Notes under the pieces: generated by a model
The model's database searches: none
The model's input: the letters and a program-made list of their open reading frames with translations, nothing else
Told to the model about the DNA's origin: nothing
Part shown: positions 19,469-32,428 of the stretch, in pieces
Position numbering within the stretch: position 1 is the first letter of the stretch
Layout of the letters: each line of letters begins with the position of its first letter
Assembly: GCA_913049915.1 (NCBI GenBank)
Contig: CAJWZC010000001.1
Span: 55,271 to 119,270, forward strand
From: an uncultured Colwellia sp.
GTDB taxonomy: Bacteria > Pseudomonadota > Gammaproteobacteria > Enterobacterales > Alteromonadaceae
Reading direction: 5' to 3'
DNA: 64,000 nucleotides
Made by a program: the position numbers and the translations under genes

Positions 19469-19894
19469 ACCACGATTTATCGCTTTATAAACAAACTGAC
19501 TGATGAGGGAAAATCTAAACACACATTGGCTCAAACAGTTACAGAATTGAATCAACAAGCTAATCACTATCAATGTTATCAATATCAAGACATTCCAACA
19601 AAATTTAATGCGTCTAAAACAAACCGTATTGGTGATATTACTTGTTTAACGGATAAAAATTGGTCAATTGGTTTTACCGGAAAAACTAATAAGGGAAATC
19701 ATGGTTGGAGCCAGTTTAATACAAGAGATATGGATGGAATATTCTATGCAACAGTACTCGCGTTTAAGAAAAACTTCCAATTAGATACTGTTAAGAATAT
19801 AAATATTATGCCGTTACTTGCTCAAATTTTAGGGTTACATATTACTACGCTAATTGATGGTAAATTAGACATAATGAAACCATTACTTAAATAA
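19469..19894 (+). pseudogene. C-terminal fragment of a type I phosphodiesterase/nucleotide pyrophosphatase
   Basis: TIYRFINKLTDEGKSKHTLAQTVTELNQQANHYQCYQYQDIPTKFNASKTNRIGDITCLTDKNWSIGF...GNHGWSQFNTRDMDGIFYATVLAFKKNFQ...INIMPLLAQILGL; no N-terminal catalytic half upstream. Confidence 0.7.
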
Positions 19895-20037
19895 AGACAT
19901 AAATAAATTTTTGAATTTTAGTTTAATTATTTTTGGATGTATATTGTTATTCACAAGTGAGCGAGATCAAGCTTGTGAATAACAAAGTCAGTGATTTATT
20001 AGGATCATTTTATACGGGTGACTTTACTTGTTTAGTT

Positions 20038-22200
20038 TTACCTTGGTAATAACGAGATAAAAAAGCTCATCTCTAAGGCTTTTTCTTTTAAGCTTTTAAA
20101 ACGTCCTGATGCTCCGCCATGTCCCGCTTCCATATCAGTTTTAAAAAGTAGTAGGTTATCATCTGTTTTAAACTCTCTCAATTTTGCTACCCACTTCATT
20201 GGTTCAAAGTACTGAACTTGAGAGTCGTGAAGGCCAGTAGTCACAAGAATATTGGGATAGTCTTGTTCGGTGATATTATCAATAGGTGAATACGCTAAAA
20301 TATCTGAATAGGCCTGTGCTTCGTTTGGATTACCCCATTCGTCATATTCATTAGTCGTTAGTGGTATCGTTTCATCTAGCATTGTCGTCAGCACATCTAA
20401 AAATGGCACATGTGCACCAATGCCTAAATACAGTTCAGGTGCTTGATTGACTACTGCACCCATTAACAAACCGCCAGCACTGCCTCCAGAGGCGAATATT
20501 TTATCTTTAGCGCCATAACCTTGTTCAACTAAAGCCTTGGTAACATCAATGAAATCATTAAAGGTATTTTGTTTATGTGCCATTTTACCTTTTTCGTACC
20601 ATTCTCGGCCTAACATTTCTGAGCCACGAACATGGGCGATAACGTAAACAAAACCTCGGTCGAGTAAGCTTAACGTTTGACTAGAAAAATCAGGGTCTAT
20701 GGTAATACCGTAAGCACCATAACCGTATTGTAGTAGTGGGTTGGTACCATCTTTTTTAAATTGGTCACTACGATACACAATGGACACTGGTACTTCTATA
20801 CCATCGCGGGCGGTAATGAATAAGCGCTGTGATTGATAATTTTCTTTGGTAAAGTCACCTAATATTTTTTGCTGTTTAAGTAGTTTTCGCTCACCAGTAG
20901 CTAAGTCGAACTCATATAAAGAGCTAGGTGTTGTTAAGCTTGAATAATATAATCTCGCAGTCGTACTTTTGGGCTCTGGGTTATCACCAAGGCAAGCAAA
21001 ATAACACGGATCATTAAAAGATAGAGGATAGTGATGACCTATATTTTCGCCATTCGTTGCGTTGGTGGTATGTACAATAAAACGGATTTGGCCATGTTCT
21101 CGTTCGGTGGCTACAATGAAGTTTTGAAATAATTCAATGCCTTCTAGTAATACCTCTTTTCTGTGTGGGATCACTTCTTGCCAGTTATTTATATCATGAA
21201 CCTGACCAACAGTGGCTTTCATTAATCTAAAGTTTTTAGCTTGATAATTGGTGACAATATAAAAGTGTTCACCCATTTTATCAGCATGGTATTCGTGTTG
21301 TTCTTGATAAGGGAATAGTTCATCAAACTCACTATTAGGCTCATCAGCACTGAGCGCTAAATAATGGGTTGATTCCGTAGCATGTAAACAGATATAAATT
21401 TGTGAATCATCTCTGCTCTTATCTAAACTCATATAAAAACTGTGATCGTCTGCTTCATAAACAAGCAGATCATCAGCTTGTTGTGTGCCTAACTTATGAC
21501 GATAAACTTGCGTACCTAATAAGGTTTCTAAATCTTTTTTTACATAAAATACGGTTTTATTATCATTGGCCCAGACAATTTGTCCTTCAGTTTCAATGAG
21601 CGTGTCTGGTAAATAATAGTCTGTTAAATAAGTGTTTTGTGCGTCAGTTAACTTGCTGTTTAAGTTACCGTTTAAGTTACGTAAGTCTTTAAAATAAATG
21701 GTATAAATACGGCGACTGTCAGTATCTTCTGATATTGTCATTAATTGATCATTAGGACTTATCGATAAATCACCTAAATCATAAAATTCATGATCTATGG
21801 CTCGATCATTAACATCTAATAACAGGGTTTTGTTCTCACCAGTAAAGCTGGTTGAACGGTAATAATTTGAATATTCTTGCTCGCCATTTATTTCGCTGTG
21901 ATACCAATATTTACCGTCTTTTTCTGGCACGGTATTATCGTCTTTCACTATACGTGCTTTAAGTTCTTGAAACAGAGACTCTTGCAACGTTTTTTGATCG
22001 GACAACATAGCATCAGCATAGTTATTTTCATCATTTAGGTGTGCTAATATTTCTTCATCGCTACGCTGGTCATCACGCATCCAATAATAATTATCAATAC
22101 GTTGATGATTATGCATTTCTATTTTATGGGGAATTTTTTTGGCTATTGGTGCGGTAATACTTTTGTCCGACGTATCTGATATAATTGAAGATGTTGGCAC
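20038..22200 (-). CDS. ptrB: Oligopeptidase B (S9 prolyl oligopeptidase family)
   Basis: 720 aa; DNYYWMRDDQRSDEEILAHL, GGSAGGLLMGAVVNQAPELY, HDSQVQYFEPMKWVAKLRE. Confidence 0.95.
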   Translation of the reverse strand: MPTSSIISDTSDKSITAPIAKKIPHKIEMHNHQRIDNYYWMRDDQRSDEEILAHLNDENNYADAMLSDQKTLQESLFQELKARIVKDDNTVPEKDGKYWYHSEINGEQEYSNYYRSTSFTGENKTLLLDVNDRAIDHEFYDLGDLSISPNDQLMTISEDTDSRRIYTIYFKDLRNLNGNLNSKLTDAQNTYLTDYYLPDTLIETEGQIVWANDNKTVFYVKKDLETLLGTQVYRHKLGTQQADDLLVYEADDHSFYMSLDKSRDDSQIYICLHATESTHYLALSADEPNSEFDELFPYQEQHEYHADKMGEHFYIVTNYQAKNFRLMKATVGQVHDINNWQEVIPHRKEVLLEGIELFQNFIVATEREHGQIRFIVHTTNATNGENIGHHYPLSFNDPCYFACLGDNPEPKSTTARLYYSSLTTPSSLYEFDLATGERKLLKQQKILGDFTKENYQSQRLFITARDGIEVPVSIVYRSDQFKKDGTNPLLQYGYGAYGITIDPDFSSQTLSLLDRGFVYVIAHVRGSEMLGREWYEKGKMAHKQNTFNDFIDVTKALVEQGYGAKDKIFASGGSAGGLLMGAVVNQAPELYLGIGAHVPFLDVLTTMLDETIPLTTNEYDEWGNPNEAQAYSDILAYSPIDNITEQDYPNILVTTGLHDSQVQYFEPMKWVAKLREFKTDDNLLLFKTDMEAGHGGASGRFKSLKEKALEMSFFISLLPR

Positions 22201-22506
22201 TAAGTGCTCCTATTAAATGATGTAGTATTTAGAATGACGAGAAACTATCGAAGGACAAGTTTATCGATATTTCAGCAATTAAGTAACTTAAAAGTAAGTT
22301 AATTATTTAATAACCAATGCTCCAATTACCATTAATTTGTCGCCTAATTAGTATTGATAAATATTCGTCATTATTTTAGTTTGTAAGACTTAACAATCAT
22401 GAGATATTAATGCTAATCAAATTGTGAGAAAGTTATAAATTTTGTAGGGCCTGTATTAAAAATATATATCCTTTAAGAAGCGTTTAATTATTATTTTGGA
22501 AAATTA

Positions 22507-23100
22507 ATGGAAAAACTAAATAAACAATTAGATTTTATTATTGAATTAGATAAGCTCAAAGGGATTTATCGACAAGCACTGGTAAAGTCTGATAAGAATA
22601 GGTTTGAGAATAGTGCGGAGCATAGTTGGCATATTTCATTAACAGCTCAAATACTTCAAGAATATATAGTAGAAAAAATCAATGTTTCACGTGTCATGAG
22701 TATGTTACTTATACATGACATTGTCGAAATTGATGCTGGTGATATGTTTGCCTTTTCAACTGAGAAAAATATTGCAGAGCAGGAAGATAAAGAAATTGCT
22801 GCAGCAAGCCGTATTTTTGGCTTATTACCTGAAAAACAGTTTCAACATTATAAAGCACTATGGCTAGAGTTTGAAAATGCTGAAACCATTGATGCTCGAT
22901 TTGCTAAAGCAATAGATCGTATTTTACCTTTATTACAAAACATGAGAAATAAAGGTGGTAGCTGGGCTAGACACAATATTACAAAATCACAGGTAATGGA
23001 ACGTAATAAATATCTTGAGGATTTAGCACCACAATTATGGGCATACGTTTGCAAACAAATTGACTTTGCCGTAACAAAAGGTTGGTTAAAAAATGAGTAG
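22507..23100 (+). CDS. HD domain-containing hydrolase (YfbR/HDDC2-like)
   Basis: 197 aa; ENSAEHSWHISL, LLIHDIVEIDAGD motifs. Confidence 0.85.
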   Translation: MEKLNKQLDFIIELDKLKGIYRQALVKSDKNRFENSAEHSWHISLTAQILQEYIVEKINVSRVMSMLLIHDIVEIDAGDMFAFSTEKNIAEQEDKEIAAASRIFGLLPEKQFQHYKALWLEFENAETIDARFAKAIDRILPLLQNMRNKGGSWARHNITKSQVMERNKYLEDLAPQLWAYVCKQIDFAVTKGWLKNE

Positions 23101-23152
23101 TACTTAGTAAATGAATGCTAAAAAATTATCTAGTGTTTGTGCTCATTTTTTA

Positions 23153-24379
23153 TTAATTAATAAAAGCAGCTTTGAAAAATTGCAGTAAATTAATATTGTA
23201 CTCGCTAGGTTTAATACAGCAATCAATTTCGTCTTTTTGCTTGGCTTGGCTGAGATTTATCTCTTCCATTGCAATGGCTTGATTTAGTCTAGTGTTATAA
23301 AATACTCGAACAAAAGGTTGCAATGGTCGACTTTTATTAAGACAACTTATCAGGCCAAGTTTACCACTAGTAAGTTTGACTAAAGTGCCTATAGGATAGA
23401 TACCAAGACAGTTAATAAATTGTTCAACTAAAGTCTTGTCATAACTATTTGGCGTTTCTTTCATTAAAATATTGAAGGCATTGATAGGGTGCATTGCGTC
23501 CTTATAAGGACGCTCACCGGTCATAGCATCATAACTGTCAACAATTGCTATCATACGTCCATATTGAGTGATTTGTTGTTCATTTAGTTGATTGGGGTAA
23601 CCTTTACCATCAAGACGTTCGTGATGTTGTTGTACTATTTCTATCACGAGTTTAGGTAAGTCAGGGCTTTGCTTTAGCAGTTCGATGCCCAAGTTTACAT
23701 GACTTTTCATCACTTCATACTCTTGAGGATCGAGTTTACTGGGTTTGTGTAATATTTCTGGTGGGACTAAGACCTTACCGATGTCATGTAAAAATGCACC
23801 GAGGGCTAGTTGTTCAATAATTTTACGGTCAAAGGCTAAATGTTTTGCAAATAAAGTCATTAAGATAGAAACATTGAGGGAATGCTCGACTAAGTATTCA
23901 TCTTTAATACGCAGGCGTGTCATGCAGACTAAGGCATCTTGATTTCGAAATATAGAGTCGACAATGGCATCGGTAGACTCTTTTGCTTGTAATACATTAA
24001 TCGTTTTGTGTTCGGTAAGACTGTTAAGTATTTTATGCTGTAAACTTTTTGCACCATCATAGAGTTTACTGGCTTTGATCATCTCTTGGTCAAATGAAAT
24101 CCCATTACTTTCTTTTTTCGATTTAACTGGCGTTATTTTTGTATTAATTTGAGGTAGGATTTTATCAATTTTCTCTACTTTTTTTTGTTTTTTAGGGTCA
24201 ACGGTTAAGTCGGTAATACCGGCTTTAATGAGCTTTTGGATACTTTCTTTAGAATTTATATACCCTTCAGATTTTATACCAACAGCTTTACCTTTGATAC
24301 GAACAGACAAAACATACATGCCAGGCTCAAGTCGATCGACTGTTATTTTTTGGATAGGGGACTCAGGGATAATACTCAT
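23153..24379 (-). CDS. HD-GYP domain phosphodiesterase with N-terminal DUF3391-like region
   Basis: 408 aa; ALGAFLHDIGKVLVP, QHHERLDGKGYPNQL motifs. Confidence 0.9.
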   Translation of the reverse strand: MSIIPESPIQKITVDRLEPGMYVLSVRIKGKAVGIKSEGYINSKESIQKLIKAGITDLTVDPKKQKKVEKIDKILPQINTKITPVKSKKESNGISFDQEMIKASKLYDGAKSLQHKILNSLTEHKTINVLQAKESTDAIVDSIFRNQDALVCMTRLRIKDEYLVEHSLNVSILMTLFAKHLAFDRKIIEQLALGAFLHDIGKVLVPPEILHKPSKLDPQEYEVMKSHVNLGIELLKQSPDLPKLVIEIVQQHHERLDGKGYPNQLNEQQITQYGRMIAIVDSYDAMTGERPYKDAMHPINAFNILMKETPNSYDKTLVEQFINCLGIYPIGTLVKLTSGKLGLISCLNKSRPLQPFVRVFYNTRLNQAIAMEEINLSQAKQKDEIDCCIKPSEYNINLLQFFKAAFIN

Positions 24380-24516
24380 AAGATATTACTCAAAATTTTG
24401 TCCTTCAGAGAAGTAAATTATAAAAACATCAAAAATGCTTTTAATAATTATAGTCAAAGAAACTATCATCCCACCTTTTATTAGCTAATAGGTAGTTATA
24501 AACAAAAGAATTTGTA

Positions 24517-25128
24517 TCATGTCGAATTTGATAAAAATAGTCTGACAGCATAATCACAGATTTCATCAATTTTACTGTTATCAGTGTATATACCATCAAT
24601 AAATAGCTTAGCGATACCGTGCACTGTGCCCCACAAGATTTGAGATACCCGCAAGGCATTATCATCGATATTGAACAGCCCTTGTTTTTGCCATTCTTGA
24701 GTCATATCTACTTGAAATTGAAAGCAAGGATAGGCTGAGTCACGCAGTTCAAGGGTGCTACTTTTATCTTTCCATATAGTTCGGCCAAACATTAGCTCGT
24801 AAAGTTCAGGATTGTTATTAGCAAATTGAATGTAATCATGAATAAAACGATAAAAACGTTCTTTTACTGATATTTCTTCAAGTTTAGAACCACATTTGTT
24901 GATTTGGTGTAGTTGTTCAAAACCCTTTTCGGCTATACCACAGAGCAGGGCGTTTTTATCTTTGAAGTGATGGTAAGGTGCTGTTCTAGAAACCCCTACA
25001 CGGGAAGCAAGTTTACGTAAGGAAACTTCTTTTATACCACTTTCTTGCAACATTTCAGTTGCCACTAGTAGTAGTGTTTCGCGTAGATCACCGTGGTGAT
25101 ATTTTGATTTTTCTTCAGTATTTTTCAT
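24517..25128 (-). CDS. TetR family transcriptional regulator (start likely at internal Met; ORF track start 25179)
   Basis: HTH ETLLLVATEMLQESGIKEVSLRKLASRVGVSRTAPYHHFKDKNALL; divergent from dienoyl-CoA reductase. Confidence 0.88.
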   Translation of the reverse strand: MKNTEEKSKYHHGDLRETLLLVATEMLQESGIKEVSLRKLASRVGVSRTAPYHHFKDKNALLCGIAEKGFEQLHQINKCGSKLEEISVKERFYRFIHDYIQFANNNPELYELMFGRTIWKDKSSTLELRDSAYPCFQFQVDMTQEWQKQGLFNIDDNALRVSQILWGTVHGIAKLFIDGIYTDNSKIDEICDYAVRLFLSNST

Positions 25129-25167
25129 AACAAGCAATTTAGCAACAAACTGATAAACAAGCAATCT

Positions 25168-25221
25168 TGACAGTGTCATATTTAAGGTGTATCTTTTATC
25201 CGTGATAACTAGACAGTGTCA
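25168..25221. promoter_or_regulatory. Putative TetR operator pair
   Basis: Two copies of palindromic GACAGTGTCA (about 25169-25178 and 25212-25221) in the divergent intergenic region. Confidence 0.5.
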
Positions 25222-25313
25222 ACTTTGAGGCGTTCAGTATTTTACCACCTCATTTTTTAACATAGGATTCTAACATAAGTAGTAAAAGTCCTAACGTTTC
25301 ATACCCGTAATAA

Positions 25314-27350
<2,037 letters not shown>

Positions 27351-27508
27351 ATTGTCTTGCGTTCTCTAAAGCTATTGATGAGACTGAGGTAACTTAACAT
27401 TGGATGTTATTAGAGGTTATTGGTACGGTTGGTAATATATTTATCGCTCTGCAATAGTTTGACATTAAAATGCGTATATTTTAATATTTATGGTATGACA
27501 TCGGGCCT

Positions 27509-27536
27509 AATAGAGTGCTGTCAACAGCGCTCTATT
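27509..27536. terminator. Stem-loop in the convergent intergenic region
   Basis: AATAGAGTGCTG-TCAA-CAGCGCTCTATT. Confidence 0.4.
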
Positions 27537-27621
27537 CAGTAAAATGGTTCGAAGATAAGAGTAATCAACAAGTGACTAATACCTTCGTTCCTGATGTTAT
27601 GCTTTACGTTTAAAACTTGCT

Positions 27622-28314
27622 CTACAAATTTAATGTCATTGTTGAATCTATTTCTATGGCAGCATCTAGCGCATGTAATATTTCTTTTCGCTCTCTTAAT
27701 TTAGTACCGTGATGTGCGGTCATATTGAGCGTAAGCATTTGTTTAGCGACCGCCATTGCTGTCAGCATCAATTGTTCAGGTTGAACAACAGTATCGAGAA
27801 ATCCAGCGGCTATTGCTGTTTCTGGGCTGAATAGTTCAGCATTGATTACTGAACGTGTTAAATAATTAATAGGCACGCGATTACGCGCTAATTCAATACC
27901 TGCTTGGTGCATAGTCATGCCAATAGCGACTTCATTTAATCCTAATTTAAATGCACCTATGCTCCCTATACGAAAATCGCAACTGAGTAATAAAAATGCG
28001 CCTTTAGCAATAGCGTGACCGGTACAAGCAGCAATTATAGGAAATGGGAATGACAACATACGACGCGTTAAGGTCGATCCAGCGGTAACTAGTGCAACAG
28101 CTGAAGCTGAGCTTTCTTTCATGGTTTTTAGATCATAACCACCTGAAAATATACCTTGCTGTCCTGTTATAATTACCACAGCTCCTGCTATTTCTGCTTG
28201 ATCTAATGCGCTATTTATTTCTGTTATTACTTGAGACGAAATAGCATTAACTTTGCCATTTTTTAAGGTAATGACTGCAATTTTTTCATTTATCGAAAAA
28301 TCGATTAATTTCAT
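27622..28314 (-). CDS. Enoyl-CoA hydratase/isomerase family protein
   Basis: 230 aa crotonase fold; GQQGIFSGGYDLKTM, CTGHAIAKGAFLLLSCDFRIG. Confidence 0.9.
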   Translation of the reverse strand: MKLIDFSINEKIAVITLKNGKVNAISSQVITEINSALDQAEIAGAVVIITGQQGIFSGGYDLKTMKESSASAVALVTAGSTLTRRMLSFPFPIIAACTGHAIAKGAFLLLSCDFRIGSIGAFKLGLNEVAIGMTMHQAGIELARNRVPINYLTRSVINAELFSPETAIAAGFLDTVVQPEQLMLTAMAVAKQMLTLNMTAHHGTKLRERKEILHALDAAIEIDSTMTLNL

Positions 28315-28388
28315 GATTATTCCTCAGGGTTATTTTATGGTTATGCGTAAGCTCCATGAGCTATTACAACAGCGAATTTAATATTTTA

Positions 28389-28997
28389 TTATCCGTAATT
28401 TGCTGCAGTTTGGTAGGCGCTACGTTGTTGCATAGTCGTTAGGTAAGCGTTGGTCTTTATTTTGTTTTTCAGTAAGCCCAGATTATCAGCAATTTCTAAT
28501 ATTATTGTCATCATGATATCTGCTGCACTAAAATTATCACCTGAAAAATAGCGGCGTTCATTTAATGTACTTTCGATATAAGATAAGTCGAGTTGTATTT
28601 CTTTAGCGATGTAGCCATCTAATGGTTTTGTCCCATCCCGATCTTCCATAGACATTAGTAATGTTGTAATCACAGGTAAACTTAACGAGCCCTCTGCAAA
28701 ATGTAACCACTCTAGATAATAATAATATTCGGGACTATTAATCGCGGGTCTTAATTTATCAGTAGTTGCTTGATTTAAAACATATTCCATTATCGCGCCA
28801 GATTCACATAAGGTGATTGTACCATCAACAATTATTGGTGCTTTAGCCAATGGGTGTATCAATTTTAAACTTTCTGGCGCTAAATTACTTTTAGAATCAC
28901 GCTGATGTTCTACTATTGTATAGGCTATTTTAAGTTCTTCTAATAACCAAATAACGCGTTTCGATCTTGATTTATTAAGATGATGAATAGTAATCAT
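28389..28997 (-). CDS. Glutathione S-transferase family protein
   Basis: 202 aa; thioredoxin-like N-terminus with HPLAKAPIIVDGTITLCESGAIMEY, C-terminal FSAADIMM. Confidence 0.9.
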   Translation of the reverse strand: MITIHHLNKSRSKRVIWLLEELKIAYTIVEHQRDSKSNLAPESLKLIHPLAKAPIIVDGTITLCESGAIMEYVLNQATTDKLRPAINSPEYYYYLEWLHFAEGSLSLPVITTLLMSMEDRDGTKPLDGYIAKEIQLDLSYIESTLNERRYFSGDNFSAADIMMTIILEIADNLGLLKNKIKTNAYLTTMQQRSAYQTAANYG

Positions 28998-29274
28998 AAT
29001 ATTTTTACCTTTTATAGTGTAATTTTCTTATTATAAAATAAAAACACACAATTAAAACGATTGTTTTATTATTCTGTTTTTACTAGCATTTATTGGTGTT
29101 ACTATTTCGTTCCCAAATGCGTTAAAGATAAAGACGGTGAACTAAATACTGTTATCTTTTATCCAGACAAGCATAAATAATCAGCTAATATATACTGACA
29201 AATTTAAATCGATAAAAGTTGTCATCTGAGTAACGTTTTAATCGGATCTCAATAGACTCTAAATAGGTAATAAC

Positions 29275-30108
29275 ATGTTTAAAAGTACAGAGAATTATAT
29301 TGCGTCAGACGATCTTCGCTTAGCAGTAAATGCCGCTATCACATTGGAAAAACCTTTATTAATTAAAGGTGAGCCAGGAACGGGTAAAACACAATTAGCT
29401 GAAGAGTTAGCCAAATCACTCAATTGTAAGTTGTATCAATGGCACATTAAATCGACCACTAAAGCACAACAAGGTTTATATGAGTATGACGCAGTATCAC
29501 GATTGCGAGATAGCCAACTAGGTGATGAACGTGTCAATGATATTGGTAACTACATTGTCAAAGGTAAGTTGTGGCAGGCGTTTGAAGAAGAACAAAGACC
29601 GATATTACTCATTGATGAAATTGATAAAGCGGATATTGAATTTCCTAATGATTTACTACAAGAACTTGATAAAATGGAGTTTTTTGTATATGAAACTCAA
29701 CAGGTAATTAAAGCAAAACAAAGACCAATAATCATTATCACCTCAAATAACGAGAAAGAATTACCTGATGCTTTTTTAAGACGCTGCTTTTTTCACTACA
29801 TCAAGTTCCCAACTAAAGTTGAAATGCAGAAAATTATAGATGTGCATCATCCTCATGTTAAACAAGACCTTTTAACACAAACACTAGAAGTGTTTTTTGA
29901 ATTAAGAGAATTAAAGGGGATTAAGAAAAAGCCTTCTACCTCTGAATTAATTGACTGGCTAAAACTACTCATGGCTGATGACATCTCTCAAGATGTTTTA
30001 ATGGATAATAAATCAGACATTATTCCGCTATTTGGTGCCTTATTGAAAAATGAGCAAGATGTTACGTTATTGGAAAAGCTCGCCTTTATGAGCCGAAGAA
30101 ACAGGTGA
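29275..30108 (+). CDS. MoxR-type AAA+ ATPase
   Basis: Walker A GEPGTGKT, Walker B ILLIDEIDKAD. Confidence 0.92.
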   Translation: MFKSTENYIASDDLRLAVNAAITLEKPLLIKGEPGTGKTQLAEELAKSLNCKLYQWHIKSTTKAQQGLYEYDAVSRLRDSQLGDERVNDIGNYIVKGKLWQAFEEEQRPILLIDEIDKADIEFPNDLLQELDKMEFFVYETQQVIKAKQRPIIIITSNNEKELPDAFLRRCFFHYIKFPTKVEMQKIIDVHHPHVKQDLLTQTLEVFFELRELKGIKKKPSTSELIDWLKLLMADDISQDVLMDNKSDIIPLFGALLKNEQDVTLLEKLAFMSRRNR

Positions 30109-30115
30109 TATAACC

Positions 30116-31288
30116 GTGTTTATTGATTTTTTTCTGGCACTAAAAAAACACAAAGTGCCGTGCAGCTTACGTGAGCTGTTAGATTTAATCGCACTATTAA
30201 AAAAAGGTGTGATTTTTGCTGATGTCGATGATTTTTATAACCTTGCTAAAATAGTGATGGTTAAAGATGAAATTCACTACGATAAGTATGACCGTGCCTT
30301 TGCTGAATATTTTAAAGGTATTGAACAGATAGATATTTTTGACCGACTGTTACCTGAAGATTGGTTAAGAAAAGAGTTTGAAAAGAACTTAAGCCTCGAA
30401 GAAAAAGAAAAGCTTAAGTCGTTAGGTGGTCTTGAAGAATTGATGAAGGCCTTAAAAGAGCGTCTTGAAGAGCAGAAAAAACGCCATGCTGGCGGAAGTA
30501 AATGGGTTGGCACCGGCGGTACTTCTCCTTTTGGTGCCTATGGTTATAATCCCGAAGGTATTAGAGTAGGGCAGGACAAAAACCGAAATAATAGCGCGGT
30601 AAAAGTTTGGGATAAACGAGAGTTTAAAAACTTTGACCAAGACCGAGAGTTAGGCTCTAGAAATATAAAGCTAGCATTGAAAAAATTAAGAAAATTTGCT
30701 CGTACTGGTGCTAGTGAAAAGCTTGATATCAATACTACCATAATATCAACGGCGAAAAATGGTGGCTTGTTAGATGTCCATATGGAGCCAGAACGTCATA
30801 ACGCAGTAAAAGTGTTAATGTTTTTTGATATTGGTGGCTCTATGGATGAATACATTCATACTTGTGAAGAACTATTCTCAGCGGCGCACAGTGAATTTAA
30901 ATATTTAGAATTCTTTTATTTTCATAACTGCGTTTATGAAAAAGTATGGCGAGACAATGAAAGACGCTACACCGAAACTATTGATATAGAAGAAATCATA
31001 AGAACTTTTGGCTCGGATTATAAAGTAATATTTGTTGGTGATGCGACCATGGGACCCTACGAAATAATTGCGCCAGGCGGAAGTGTTGAGCACTGGAATG
31101 AAAAACCAGGAAGTGACTATATGAATAGAATAACCAGTCATTTTACTAAAGTTGCTTGGTTAAACCCACAACCTGAGCCGCAATGGTCATATTATCAATC
31201 TATATCACTGATCAATCAGTTGATTGATAGCAAGATGTTTCCTTTAACGGTAGATGGAATAGGACGGGCAATAAAAGAAATCAGCTAA
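30116..31288 (+). CDS. VWA domain (CoxE-like) protein paired with MoxR ATPase
   Basis: 390 aa; degenerate MIDAS FDIGGSMD; 7 bp downstream of the MoxR gene. Confidence 0.9.
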   Translation: MFIDFFLALKKHKVPCSLRELLDLIALLKKGVIFADVDDFYNLAKIVMVKDEIHYDKYDRAFAEYFKGIEQIDIFDRLLPEDWLRKEFEKNLSLEEKEKLKSLGGLEELMKALKERLEEQKKRHAGGSKWVGTGGTSPFGAYGYNPEGIRVGQDKNRNNSAVKVWDKREFKNFDQDRELGSRNIKLALKKLRKFARTGASEKLDINTTIISTAKNGGLLDVHMEPERHNAVKVLMFFDIGGSMDEYIHTCEELFSAAHSEFKYLEFFYFHNCVYEKVWRDNERRYTETIDIEEIIRTFGSDYKVIFVGDATMGPYEIIAPGGSVEHWNEKPGSDYMNRITSHFTKVAWLNPQPEPQWSYYQSISLINQLIDSKMFPLTVDGIGRAIKEIS

Positions 31289-31349
31289 GCAAAAAATTAT
31301 AAAAATCGCACATTGTAAGAGTAATTGAAAGTTATAAATTAACCAGTGT

Positions 31350-31889
31350 ATGGGAAGGAATATGAGATGTTTTAGTATTATCTGTGTTGTATTATTTATC
31401 AGTGCTTGTTCGAATACTGATTGGCGCACAGCGAGTAGACAGCCTGCAGGTATTGCAACGGCGCCAAGTGAAGACAACAGAGCAATCATTGAATTTTATG
31501 CGGCGGATGCTTTTAGTTGGCGCGGCTGGTTTGCTGTTCATCCTTGGGTAGCAATTAAAACAGAGCAAGCGACTGAATATAGTGTTTATGAGGTTATAGG
31601 CTGGCAAGTAAAACGCGGGTTACCTGCAATTAGGCAATATCAAACCCTTACACCAGATAGGTACTGGTATGGATCAAAACCTGATTTATTACTTTCGATT
31701 AAAGGTGATAAAGCCTCAATACTTATTCCTAAGATTCAGCAGGCTATCGCTCTTTACCCTTGGATAAATGAGTACAGTGTTTTCCCTGGTCCTAATAGCA
31801 ATACTTTTGTCGCTTGGATAGGTCTTCAAGTACCTGAGCTTGGATTAGAGCTTCCCTTTAGTGCCATTGGCAGCGGCTACGTGGATTAA
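31350..31889 (+). CDS. DUF3750-like lipoprotein
   Basis: Lipobox FISACS; HPWVAIK...YGSKPDLL...YPW.NEYSVFPGPNSNTFVAW. Confidence 0.8.
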   Translation: MGRNMRCFSIICVVLFISACSNTDWRTASRQPAGIATAPSEDNRAIIEFYAADAFSWRGWFAVHPWVAIKTEQATEYSVYEVIGWQVKRGLPAIRQYQTLTPDRYWYGSKPDLLLSIKGDKASILIPKIQQAIALYPWINEYSVFPGPNSNTFVAWIGLQVPELGLELPFSAIGSGYVD

Positions 31890-32095
31890 TTGCCGTTTGA
31901 GTAAACCAGCGTGCCTGTTTATGATGTTATATATAATTATCTCATAAGTAGGCACCATAAAAATCGAAGACGGACAGTTCTTATGTAGAATAAAAGTGGC
32001 CTAGAAGTAAACTGTGTAATGTCATCTAGAGAATATAAAATTAGAAATAATGTACCTAAAGCACTAAGTACTATATCTTAGCGGCATTAGCACCC

Positions 32096-32428
32096 TTGGA
32101 TTACAAAAAGATGGCGTTAAAAGTAAAATTAACACAATTTCTTGACGAAGAAGGTAATAACTTAGAACTCACAGAACAAGCAAAAACGGTTTTTAAATTT
32201 CTTACTAAAATAGTATTATTGGTTTCTGAAAATATCGAAAAACCACTCATTGATGTTGATTTAAAATGTAATAGCCGTGCGGATTCAATATTGTGTGAGG
32301 GTGACGTTAAAGCCGAAAGTATCGCAATTGATATTATTGAGTGGCATTGTGATACCTGTGAAGCTGTTGGAACTATATTGAACTGGCAAGGAAGTAAGTG
32401 GGACCAGCAAAAACGCATTATTCACTAG
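32096..32428 (+). CDS. Hypothetical protein (start may be Met at 32111)
   Basis: About 105-110 aa ORF; a long antisense ORF also exists but looks less protein-like. Confidence 0.6.
   Translation: MDYKKMALKVKLTQFLDEEGNNLELTEQAKTVFKFLTKIVLLVSENIEKPLIDVDLKCNSRADSILCEGDVKAESIAIDIIEWHCDTCEAVGTILNWQGSKWDQQKRIIH

Noticed and set aside
19230-19588. Overlapping ORFs 19230..19469 (+) and 19355..19588 (-)
   Set aside because: Neither shows convincing family features; the region is the truncated edge of the NPP remnant.
29275-31288. MoxR/VWA pair considered as a novel defence or counter-conflict system
   Set aside because: This two-gene AAA/CoxE-like arrangement is common in proteobacteria and no effector genes are linked here.
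32101-32418. Minus-strand 105-aa ORF
   Set aside because: Antisense of 32096..32428, whose plus-strand reading is more protein-like; no domain on minus.
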